Shown here: one piece after another, positions 9,729 to 18,161 of the stretch
Layout of the letters: each line of letters starts with the position of its first letter
How positions within the stretch are numbered: position 1 is the first letter of the stretch
Source: Lindgomyces ingoldianus
Lineage: Eukaryota > Ascomycota > Dothideomycetes > Pleosporales > Lindgomycetaceae
DNA length: 23,932 nucleotides
Assembly: GCF_010093535.1 (NCBI RefSeq)
Contig: NW_022985254.1
Location: 6,942 to 30,873, forward strand
Reading direction: 5' to 3'
Translations under genes and position numbers: made by a program
The notes under the pieces: generated by a model
Seen by the model: the letters and a program-made list of their open reading frames with translations, nothing else
The model's database searches: none
What the model was told of the DNA's origin: nothing

Positions 9729-10800
9729 ACACAACTCGCCTGTTGGAGGACACCCAGGCAGAGAAAAGACTCTTGACCTACTACAGAGAGAGTACTACTA
9801 GCCCTGCATGTTCTATACTGTACGCTAATATGTATTATGTTGCTATACTTACTGTAAAGTAAAGGCCTCTTAAGAAAGGTATAATAGCCTGCTTAAACTG
9901 CTCTTAATCCCTAAACAAGCTTAGAAAGACATATTAATTAATTTTGTTATAAACCTACCCTTATCTAAAGGGTATATAAATATTATAGTAGTTGTTAATT
10001 ACTTAACTAAGTATTAACACCTAATACTATGTTCCTTTATAACTGCCCCTAATATAGCCTAGTTATTCTACTAATACATATAAGTTTACTATAGCCTGCC
10101 TAACATAATTATATTAGACAGAGGTACACAGTTTGTCTTAGCCTTCTAGGATAAACTCTGTAAACAGCTCTAAATTATCCCCTATCTATCTACAGCTTTT
10201 TACCTAAAGACTAACAGCTAGACTAAGAATGTAAACACTATAATAAAATAAGTCTTACAAGCGTACACAAACTACTAGTAGGATAACTAGGTAAAATAGT
10301 TAGCTATAGCACAGTTTAAAGCTAATAACATAACATCTAAATTAACGCAAGTATCTCTGTTCTTAGTAAACTATAGATACTACTTTTAAATAAGATTTAA
10401 ACTACTTTTAAATACCCTCTAACTAACTTATTAATCTATATAAGTAATAAACATAAACAGACTTATTAATAAAATCTAAAATATATTTAAATATGTTTAT
10501 AAAAAGCTTACATAGGCTTAAGCTCTTTAACAAGAGTACGTAAACTAATCCTAAACCTCTGCCCCTGCGTATGCAGCTAGCAAAAAGGTCTAGCTAGACG
10601 CTAGAAATATCTAAACAAACTAATAATTAAAGAAACTTAATTAGAAGAACCTTAGCCCTTTTATAGTAGCCTATATAGTCTTATTGCACGCTTACTAATT
10701 AATCCTACCTAACAGCATAAAGATACACCCTATGTTCCACGTATTGTTGCTGCGCTAAGTAGCCTCTAAATCTAACTATCTACCTAGACAGCTAAACCTG
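9729..10800 (+). pseudogene. Integrase of the gypsy element, RIP-degraded
   Basis: The start reads HNSPVGGHPGREKTLDLL, which contains the two His of the HHCC zinc domain. It is followed by REYY*P and two Cys residues at the expected spacing (CCYTYCK). The catalytic core is recognisable by NFVINLPLSKG, VVVNYLTKY and LDRGTQFV, where the Asp of SDRG is kept. About 10300-10420 shows the conserved NYRYYFQIRF segment, and near 10700-10760 comes IHPMFHVLLL, the HPVFHVSLL motif. The first ~60 bases (9725-9785) are strikingly unmutated beside their neighbours. Integrase would have inserted the cDNA into host DNA. Confidence 0.85.
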
Positions 10801-10819
10801 CTACCTAAACCTATTATTA

Positions 10820-11000
10820 TAAACAACAAACTAGAATATGTTATAGAAGACGTTAAATAAATCTAGTTTAATAAAAAAAAATGTATTTATAAATACTTTA
10901 TAAAATAAACTAGATACAACAAACTATTGTAGGAACCTACAGAAGCTCTATAAAAGAACTCTACAGTAACTTAATTCTACGCCTAATACTTATCTAAACT
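10820..11000 (+). pseudogene. Chromodomain at the end of the gypsy pol
   Basis: The frame reads LEYVIEDV at about 10830, then KYFIK*TRYNKLL*EP and EAL*KN. This is the chromodomain pattern EYxVEDI ... YLVKWxGYxxxxWEP, with Trp codons turned to stops. It places the element in the chromoviruses. The remaining sequence to the polypurine tract at 11064-11077 contains the end of pol. Confidence 0.75.
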
Positions 11001-11063
11001 AAACCTGTACTCTAACAAAGACAACCTAATGCTAGAACTACTAATGTAAAGGATTCCCTTTCT

Positions 11064-11080
11064 AATAAGAGGGGGGGTAC
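11064..11080 (+). promoter_or_regulatory. Polypurine tract next to the 3' LTR
   Basis: AATAAGAGGGGGGG followed by TAC abuts the 3' LTR. This is the normal position and composition for plus-strand priming during reverse transcription. The seven-G run is unmutated because RIP does not change GG in this context. Confidence 0.75.
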
Positions 11081-11398
11081 TGTCACAGTATCCTCCCTAG
11101 ATCCTAGACATAACTATATTAGACATGTACTAGAGTATTATTAGTGCACGTCTAACATAAACATAATATAACACAGACATAAACTTAAGTATAAACTGCT
11201 TTAACACTAACTAAATCTAAAACAGGCTTAATTTATACTTAAAGCGCTTAGACTTTTAAGCTAAGTATTTAATTACTAATTTCCTTTTAAACCTTTCTGT
11301 TCCTTACACAACGTCTTGTACCTACTATAATACCTCACGTAGTAATTAAACTAGACCTCCGTGAAGCTCTATAACCTTACTCGTGCACAATCGTGACA
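11081..11398 (+). repeat. 3' LTR of the gypsy element
   Basis: This is the same length as the 5' LTR (318 bp). The right half keeps unmutated words (CTCACGTAG, CCTCCGTGAAG, TCGTGCACAATCGTGACA), while the left half is mutated relative to the 5' copy, the mirror image of that LTR. Confidence 0.95.
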
Positions 11399-11403
11399 GA
11401 TAC

Positions 11404-11770
11404 GTTACATAGTAGGCTAGAATCTACATGCTGCTTCTTTCTAAAGGAACTAACTAGACAACTCTAATGCCTAGGCTATAGTGTTCTTTTAGTCTATTTT
11501 TGCTATAGGCAATTATGCTAGCATAGTAGTTAATACCTTTGTATATTATAGCATTTTGCTGCTAACTTTCTTGTGCTAGAGAGTTTAAATGTCTTTATCT
11601 ATTCCTACAAGGTAAAATGCATTTAAAAGGCATTTGTTAGATATATATAAAGTAGCTTGTTAATATAGGCTAACTCTATCTCTACTAGTATAATTATATT
11701 ATAAATATAATACCCTAGTGTAGTATATATAAAGAAAGTTAGAGTTTACTACTATTAGAGAAGTATTATA
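11404..11770. other. RIP-mutated AT-rich stretch, no gene recognised
   Basis: This is the continuation of 5961-6874 before the gypsy insertion. It is stop-filled, with AT-rich runs at 11640-11740 and no recognisable motif. It ends at the target site of the 204-bp solo LTR. Confidence 0.6.
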
Positions 11771-11984
11771 GATTTTGTGACGGCGTGTACCGCCTCACAT
11801 GCTCTGCGGCATCAGCTCCCTCGCTTGCGCAACGAGTAGCACGCTAGTGCTACGAGTAGCGCCTTGGCAGGGGGCACACATGTATATTTAAACTCGCAGA
11901 GCAGCTCCTCTGCTCCTTAGTTTAATCTAGTTGAGTTACACCACCTCTTGCTTGTAGCTTGAGCATGCCGACCGTGACAGATTT
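11771..11984 (+). mobile_element. Solo LTR, 204 bp (family B), TSD GATTT
   Basis: The LTR spans 11776-11979, with ends TGTGACGG and CCGTGACA. GATTT is duplicated at 11771-11775 and 11980-11984. It is GC-balanced and hardly mutated inside a saturated region. A TATA-like box (TATATTTA, 11883-11890) supports a promoter in the plus orientation. A 7-bp stem (GTAGCAC/GTGCTAC) with a 4-base loop lies at 11836-11853, and ACGAGTAGC occurs twice. No internal region or second LTR is nearby, so it arose by LTR-LTR recombination. The parent family cannot be named. Confidence 0.93.
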
Positions 11985-12561
11985 TGTAATTTCCTTAGGC
12001 ATTAGCATAAACTCTAAAACTTAAGCTAAATATTAATTCTAGAATTAATTCTTTATAAAAAGTTAAGAACTGTATTTAACTCTAATTCAAGCTACTTAAA
12101 TCTCTAGTTATAATACAACTATAGTATCTCTAGAATATAGTACTAAAATTTTTGTTCTAGTATAGCACTGATGTAGAGCCTTAGAGCTACGTAATTCTAT
12201 AGCTATACTAGCTACATGTTACGTTATCTATAAGTCTGTGCACTTTAGCTTACTAGGGCTTGTTAAGCCCTATTAGACAAACTATAAAAAGCCTAAAGGC
12301 TAGTTCTAACCTTGCTATTACTTTCTCTAAAGAGATAGGTTTTCTAAAATTACTATATACTACAAGTTTCTAAATGTTCTTGCTAAATAATCTAAAGAAG
12401 GTCTTGTTTTCTAAGCACTTAGGTACTAGAGTTAATCTTAGAAAAAGCCTAGTTTATAGTTCTTCTACTCTACTAATAAGCTAAAAGAATAAAATCTAAT
12501 TAAAAGCTACTAGATTATAATTTTTACTGTTAGATAATTTCTATTTTAATTACTGCTCTTT
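11985..12561. other. RIP-mutated AT-rich stretch, no gene recognised
   Basis: This is contiguous with 11404-11770 before the solo LTR inserted. No motif is recognised. It leads into the 18-bp minisatellite. Confidence 0.6.
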
Positions 12562-12688
12562 AAGTAAATACTAGTTCTTAAGTAAATACTAGTCCTTAAG
12601 CAAATACTAGTCCTTAAGCAAATACTAATCTTTAAGTAAATACTAGTCCTTAAGTAAATACTAGTCCTTAAGCAAATACTAGTCCTTA
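12562..12688 (+). repeat. 18-bp minisatellite, left part
   Basis: Seven consecutive units of about TTAAGCAAATACTAGTCC occur here, with AAGC/AAGT and TCC/TTC/TCT variants. The differences are mostly C/T. The array is interrupted at 12689 by a solo LTR and resumes at 12917. Confidence 0.93.
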
Positions 12689-12921
12689 TGTTTGCAGTAG
12701 TGACACTCGGATGCGTCGTCACCATAGTCGCACGATAGTCGGATGTGTCGTCACACGATGATCATGCGTCGGCACCATAGTCGTATGCATCTCAGCACAG
12801 TCTGTTGCCACGACTCACCCACTTATTTCGCATATATATAGACTTCTGCAAAGGACTCCTCTAGTAATACATTCAATGCAGTTCCTCATGTCTCTGGTAC
12901 CTCACATAGCTTCACACCTTA
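12684..12921 (+). mobile_element. Solo LTR, 228 bp (family C), TSD CCTTA, inserted in the minisatellite
   Basis: The LTR spans 12689-12916, starting TGTTTGCAG and ending AGCTTCACA, with CCTTA on both sides (12684-12688 and 12917-12921). It is almost unmutated. It contains internal direct repeats around GCGTCGTCACCATAGTCG (12712-12730) and GCGTCGGCACCATAGTCG (12766-12783), plus a TATATATA box at 12833-12840, as expected of a U3 promoter read left to right. Because the minisatellite itself contains CCTTA in every unit, the duplication alone could be coincidental. The TG...CA ends, composition change and clean split of the array make insertion the better reading. Confidence 0.85.
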
Positions 12922-12955
12922 AGCAAATACTAGTTCTTAAGTAAATACTACTTTT
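12917..12955 (+). repeat. 18-bp minisatellite, right part
   Basis: About two further units of the 18-bp repeat resume after the solo LTR, then the array decays at 12950. Confidence 0.88.
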
Positions 12956-13808
12956 AGTAATTTCTACTTTTAAGCCTTTACTAGCCTTTGCCTAGTTGTT
13001 TAGCTTTATTATAGAGAGCTTTTCTCTATATTATTACTTTCTTCTTTAGGAAGATCTAAATGTTATTTAAATATTATAGATTATTAATAGTATTTTAAAA
13101 ATTTAGGTAAAGTAGAATTAGTAATATATAGACATAAGTTTAGTTTAATATAAGCATATATTATTACTAATCTAAGTACTAAGTTTCTAATCCTGTCTAA
13201 GAAATATCTAAACTGCTAACTTATACAGTCTTAGCAAGTCTTTGTTGCTAAGCTTTCTAGAATAAACGTAGTTCTAATCTACTAGTATTTAGCGATTTGC
13301 TTTTTTTAATTCTATGTTAGAATTAGGAGTAGACTGTGTTTGTAGGAGTATCTCTGTACCTCTTAAAAGAAAGCGTGCTTTCTATTATTTTCTAAGTAAT
13401 CTTAGAGAAGTGCTTTAAGTAACTTTGTATTTTAATAGCTTAACTTGCAAACTATTCTTATTCTTTAGTTATAATTAATTTTTTATTCTTTAGATATTTC
13501 TTTTTAGAAAACTAGTATGCAGTAAAAAAAAATACAACGTGCTTGATTATACTATTAATTATTTCTTTTAGAATATCTAGAAATATATTAGCTTTACACC
13601 TCTACTACACTACAATTAACTATCTTTAAAATTTTAAACATTAGAGTGTTAGATTAATAGTTCTATTATAAAAAAAGATAGCTCTAAGCTTTAAAGATAC
13701 TTAGCCTTTGCAAGTATACACTCTAGATTTATCTATGCAAAGAAGTCTAGTAGCGTATCTTAGTATAAAGGTTTAAAGTGCTTATATAGTATAGTATCTA
13801 ATATTTTA
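12956..13808 (-). other. RIP-mutated stretch with a readable but unrecognised minus-strand remnant
   Basis: Most of this stretch is stop-filled. On the minus strand, about 13445 down to 13160, one frame has comparatively few stops (all TAG/TAA) and reads as a basic, Leu-rich protein segment (for example ARFLLRGTEILLQTQSTPN and KLSNKDLLRLYKLAV). It is probably a mutated transposon gene; no family is recognised. It ends at the target site of the copia element. Confidence 0.35.
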
Positions 13809-13813
13809 CTAGT

Positions 13814-14093
13814 TGTCTGTACGCAGCAGCAGCGTCGCGGCCTGGATACGAGCGATCGCGCACGAGCAGGATCACGTATCTATGTCACATGATGCTCGTG
13901 CGCGAACCTCTGTGCGCGAACATCTAGATATCCCCCTTTTCCTCTATACAGAGGAAAGACAAGAGCAATAGAACTAGAAACATATTACCCTTACCTTACC
14001 TACCTTATACACTATGCACACTGTACACTACTCTTACTCTTACTACTTAAGTGCTTATACTATAAGCAGCTAGCTATTAGAGCTTATTTAACA
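13814..14093 (+). repeat. 5' LTR of the copia element
   Basis: The first ~130 bases are GC-rich and nearly unmutated (GCGTCGCGGCCTGG, GATCGCGCACGAG). The last ~130 bases carry more TA in place of TG/CA than the 3' copy. Confidence 0.93.
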
Positions 14094-14130
14094 CTAATTA
14101 GTAGTTAATTTAATTAACTATAAATTAGCA

Positions 14131-14785
14131 AGAGTAATAATAAAGTACTTATACTTTATAAGGTACTTTGTTTTGTTACTTATTCTTTAAAAAGAGTAAT
14201 AATAGAGCACTTACACTTTATAAGGTACTTTATTTAGTTACCTATCTCTTAGAATAGTAGATTAATCCTTTACATTATACAGCAAGCCTTGCTACTGTAC
14301 AAAGTAAGAAGGAGATAGTGTAAAACGCACACTAAAGCTACTAACGCTGCATAAACTAGCAGCTAGATAATAGCACATTAATCCTTTACATTATACAGCA
14401 AGCTCTGCTACTGTACAAAGTAAGAAGGAGATAGTGTAAGGCGCACACTAAAGCTATTAAAGCTGCACAACCTAGCAGCTAGATAACAGCAGTACCTGCG
14501 TAATCTACTGCACAAGCAATTAACTTTACACCTTATAAGGCACTTTGTTTTGTTACTTATCTTTTAAAAAAAGTAATAATAAAGCACTTACACTTTATAA
14601 GGTACTTTATTTAGTTACTTATTTCTTAAAATAGTAGATTAATCTTTTACATTATATAGCAAGCTCTGCTACTGTATAAAGTAAAAAGGAGATAGTGTAA
14701 GGCGCACACTAAAGCTATTAAAGCTGCACAACCTAGCAGCTAGACAACAGCAGTACCTGCGTAATTTACTAGAAAAGTAATTAAC
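14131..14785 (+). repeat. Nested tandem repeats in the copia leader
   Basis: A ~116-base unit starting ATTAATC(C/T)TTTACATTATA occurs at 14261, 14377 and 14638, each containing the core AGCAAG-C-TGCTACTGTA and AAGGAGATAGTGTAA. A separate ~120-base block, itself two ~62-base repeats rich in AAGTAATAATAAAG and CTTTATAAGGTACTTT, precedes the first unit (14131-14260) and recurs before the third (14518-14637). The architecture is X-A-B-X'-C. Most differences are transitions. No coding frame is apparent. Confidence 0.88.
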
Positions 14786-15839
14786 TATACTATTATAATA
14801 AAATTTTATTAGCAACTAACAACTCTATGTAATAATAAAAAAAATAAGGAATAATTCTTATTATATAAATAACTTATAAAAGACATAGGGATATTAGAGG
14901 CAACACTATAAAATAAGACTAGCCTAGAGTACTAGAATAATAAGATTAACATATTAAAAGCTCTAATAAGCTTATAAACTTAATTATATATAAGTTATAT
15001 AATTACTAATTTATACATAATAACTTAGAAAGGTGCTACTTTTCTAAATGTATATATAAAAGATTTTAAAAAATAGACACTATAAGACTTCTTAGCACTT
15101 AGCTACATGTTTAAGAAGAAGCTTATATAAGTGCTAAAAAATAAAGAAATTACACTATAGCTAGGCACTAAAGGTACCTAAGCTTAGAAGCTATATAATA
15201 TAGCATAAAAAAAAGTAATTGCACTAAAAAGGCTTTATATGTAACTTTTATTACTATATAAGGCTTTACATAAAAGTAGACTAAATATAATGCTACTATT
15301 AACACTAAACATACTAGCATTACCTGCTCCTATACTTTAGCTAGCACTACACTAATTACTGTACAAATAATACATGCCACTCTACCTAACGCCTGCTCCA
15401 CACTCTTAATTGTACACACCACCGCCTGCAGTAGTGTATGCACTACTAATACTACCTGCACAATCTATACTACATTACAACCTGTACAAACTTCTACCTT
15501 AGAGAAAAACTGCTAAAGAAAAACTCTTAGTAAACAAAATTATATAATTTTAAAAGGCATAAAAAAATAATAACTACATAAGTTAACTATATAACATTCT
15601 TATAGATAAAATAAGGACTTTTATTAATCTATGTTAATAGCTAGATATCTAGAAAACTTAGTACATAGACATCTTTCTAGATATCCTAGAAGGTTAGGTA
15701 AATATGCACTACACGCACAACATAGGCCCTAGAAATAACTAGAAGCATTTATACAACACCTTAAGCATTATAATAAAGAATTTTACATAAAAAGAAAAAA
15801 AGAAACTGTAAAAAGTAAAGTTTTACATAAAAAGTAAGA
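14786..15839 (+). pseudogene. Presumed gag/N-terminal pol region of the copia element, unrecognisable
   Basis: Position between the leader and the RT/RNase H block suggests gag and early pol. The translation is stop-filled, with no CCHC knuckle, HHCC integrase signature or YxDD box that I can see. 15300-15500 reads as a Thr/Cys/Ser-rich segment in one frame and is less mutated in its CCA words. The expected full copia coding length cannot fit here, so a deletion is likely. Confidence 0.35.
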
Positions 15840-16752
15840 CTATTTTAGCAGAGAAGCAGCTTATTAAGTTTAATAGTAAAAGAATTAAACTTACGCATAA
15901 CATAGTAGTCTTTACTTAAAAAGGATAAGTAAGCTACTTTTATATAATTAACCTAAAAGACAAAGATGCTGCATAATAATATATTAAGTAATGTGCAAAA
16001 GAGGTATACATTGCATCTATGTGTTAACTAGAGGCAGCATTTAACCTGTCTATTACTACATAAACTATAAACCCTTTACATAATAACATTAACACACTTA
16101 ACGCATAAATTTAATAGTAGATAGATAATAGTAAGCGTAGTCTTACTTTTCTACTATTATAGCTTAATTATGTAAAGCTGTTTATCTTTATAGATAAATT
16201 ATTTACTAATAATAAAAACTTTAGCTTATAGCTAGAATTCTTAATTATATTAAGTAATAAAAACTATATAGAGTAAAGTAACTACTTTAAAATACTAAGT
16301 AATATTATATACTAGAATTCTACTAAGTATAAAAGAGTAACTAGAAGTGTCTTTACTAGTAAACTATATAAAATAGTTAGAAGGTTTAATAATATAATTA
16401 TACTTAGTATAACTTTATAGTAAATTATATAAATACTTAAACTGCTACTAATTCTAGTAGTAATTTATATAGATTTAAGGTTTTTATATAATTACCTTAT
16501 TAAGCTAGGCACTACTAGTAAAAAGTAACTTATAATTAACATTATATTACTTTATAAATTATATAAAAAAAAAGAAATTACTAAAATAAAGTAAATTAAT
16601 AGTAAAAACAACTTAGTAAATATATATATAAAAAAAACACTAAACTAGGCTCTTTAATTATTAGTCCTAACTAACTGCCTTTCTGTTTAGATAGAAGCAT
16701 CTGTAGACTAGCTAGATTCTGTGCGTAAAGATGCCCTAGACTAACTAGACTA
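15840..16752 (+). pseudogene. Ty1/copia reverse transcriptase end and RNase H, RIP-degraded
   Basis: The plus-strand frame shows the conserved string around the RT/RNase H connection of fungal copia elements. IKFNSKRIKLT and then an INLKDKDAA segment appear, followed by CAKEVYIASMCQLEAAFNLS (16000-16050). The RNase H start is FIFIDKLFTNNKNFS*QLEFLIIL (16185-16255, with the Asp of the catalytic FxD retained). Then come KYKRVTRSVFTSKLY (16325-16365), IYIDLRFLYNYLIKLGTTSKK (16460-16525) and a tail ending near a stop at 16750. The Glu of SxELY reads as Lys, a G-to-A loss of an RNase H catalytic residue. RNase H removes RNA from RNA:DNA hybrids during element replication. Confidence 0.78.
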
Positions 16753-17840
16753 ATAATGCTTTTATATAAAGCCTATCTTTTTTATTTTTTTTTATTATAC
16801 GCACTTCTTTTTCTTATTATAAGATTAGAAGAGAAAAATATGTAAAAAAGATAGTCTATTTATTTAGTATATAAAAGAAGAAAAAGCTACTACCTCTTAT
16901 ATATAGTAGTTACAATGCAGACCACAGCTCTACTATACACATAAGGCGCAGGCATTAGCCTAGAAGTTAGCTAACACATAACACTTAATAAAAAAAAGGC
17001 ACTAGTAGTACTACTATAATAATAAGCACATAGAGTTACTAAGACCTAACTGCAACTTTAGACTAGAACTGCATAAAAGTACCTCTTATAACACATAACC
17101 TTTACTGCCTATAGCTGTAGATTAGTGCTAGTAGGCAAGATAATATTAATATTATAAAATAGTAAAGCTGCTACATGCTACTTTTTAGCCTATCTATAAT
17201 TAGCATTTTATATAAAAAAAAAGTAAAAGAGCTAAAAGATTTATATATTTATGCTAAAACACTAAATAAACTACTAATTAGTAGTAAAACTAGTTAAAAG
17301 GGTAATGTAGATGCGCCCTAGGCTGCTAGACTGCATAAGGACGTTAAAGACGCCCGCACTGACAGCGCTAGAGGTAGAGAAGGAAGGCTAGAGAGACATC
17401 TCTCTATGTGTGTGTGTGTGTGTGTGTGTGCAGGCAGGAGTATCTATTACTGTTAGCACTATACAAAAAAAGAAAAGAGCTAGGGAATTATACAGTAAGG
17501 CTTAAAAAGTAAAGGATAAAAAAGAGAAAGTAAAGAAAAAAAAAAGACCTTATTATATACACCTTCTTACACACCTGCCTATACAAAGATCCTACACTAT
17601 TCTAGCATAAAACCCTACATAAAACAGTTTATACACTGCTAAATTACTTACAAGGTAAGTGTATAAAGGCTAAATAATAATAGCCTAAAACACTTTATAC
17701 TATTTATAAAGCTATTTACATAGTATAACTAGCCTATTTTAATGTACAGCATTACTAAGGCAAGTCCTAATAAATAGAGTAAAGTAAAGGTAGAACATAA
17801 TTAGATAAACCTACACAGACAGAAGGGAGGTAACGCGTAC
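16753..17840. other. Long non-coding tail of the copia element, including a (TG)n tract
   Basis: About 1.1 kb separates the end of pol from the 3' LTR, much longer than usual. The first half is A/T-rich with no recognisable gene. 17300-17450 is distinctly less mutated, holds CG-containing words and a perfect (TG)12 at 17407-17430, preceded by GAGAGACATCTCTC. This patch may be a fragment of another insertion or captured host sequence. Confidence 0.5.
17407..17430 (+). repeat. (TG)12 microsatellite
   Basis: Twelve perfect TG units lie in a region otherwise depleted of TG, so the tract probably expanded after RIP, or TGT contexts are poor targets. Confidence 0.97.
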
Positions 17841-17845
17841 AAAAG

Positions 17846-17873
17846 GCAACTTTTTAGATAAAAAAAAAGTTGC
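17846..17873 (+). other. Inverted repeat immediately upstream of the copia 3' LTR
   Basis: GCAACTTTTT is followed by TAGATAAAA and then AAAAAGTTGC, making a perfect 10-bp stem that ends four bases before the LTR. The A-rich arm sits where a polypurine tract is expected. The hairpin could be incidental to the T-run and A-run. Confidence 0.7.
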
Positions 17874-17876
17874 TAG

Positions 17877-18156
17877 TGTCTGTACACAGCAGCAGCGTTG
17901 CAGCCTAGATATAAGTGATTGCGCACAAGCAGGATCACGTATCTATGTTACATAATACTTGTGCGCAAACCTCTGTGCGTGAATATTTAGATATCCCTTT
18001 TTTCCTCTGTACAAAGGAAAGACAAGAGTAATAGAACTAGAAACATGTTGCTTTTACCTTACCTACCTTGTACGCTGTGCACACTGTACACCACTCTTAC
18101 TCTTGCTACTTAAGTGCTTATACTACAAGCAGCTAGCTGTCGGAGCCTATTCAACA
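17877..18156 (+). repeat. 3' LTR of the copia element
   Basis: This is the same length as the 5' LTR. Its left half is mutated compared with the 5' copy (GTTGCAGCCTAGATATAAG), and its right half is better preserved (GTACGCTGTGCACACTGTACACC, GCTGTCGGAGCCTATTCAACA). Confidence 0.93.
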
Positions 18157-18161
18157 CTAGT

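Larger units (their letters stand above)
6875..11403 (+). mobile_element. Complete but dead Ty3/gypsy chromovirus with TSD GATAC
   Basis: Two 318-bp LTRs (6880-7197 and 11081-11398) bound the element, and the 5-bp duplication GATAC is intact at 6875-6879 and 11399-11403. LTR ends are TGTCAC and GTGACA (TAACA in the mutated 5' copy). A polypurine tract ending in seven G residues lies just before the 3' LTR. The internal order is gag with a CCHC knuckle, aspartic protease, reverse transcriptase, integrase and chromodomain, all on the plus strand and all broken by TAG/TAA. At 4.5 kb between LTR ends it is shorter than usual for chromoviruses, because the RT C-terminus and RNase H are missing. 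LTR-to-LTR differences appear to be transitions only. No clear primer-binding site is readable after 7197. Confidence 0.95.
13809..18161 (+). mobile_element. Dead Ty1/copia LTR retrotransposon with TSD CTAGT
   Basis: Two 280-bp LTRs (13814-14093 and 17877-18156) start TGTCTGTAC and end in AACA, and CTAGT is duplicated at 13809-13813 and 18157-18161. The only recognisable coding region is the RT end and RNase H of a Ty1/copia polyprotein at 15840-16752. The order is thus long repeated leader, unrecognised interval, RT/RNase H, then a ~1.1 kb non-coding tail. Integrase and the RT active site are not visible, so the element is either internally deleted or mutated beyond recognition there. LTR differences appear to be transitions only apart from a one-base length difference offset within the T-rich run. 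Confidence 0.92.

Noticed and set aside
12562..12955. CRISPR or telomeric repeat
   Set aside because: The 18-bp units are directly adjacent, with no spacers and no TTAGGG-type motif.
17391..17430. Terminator or regulatory hairpin at GAGAGACATCTCTC next to (TG)12
   Set aside because: The palindrome is short and lies in a microsatellite context in dead DNA; no function can be supported.
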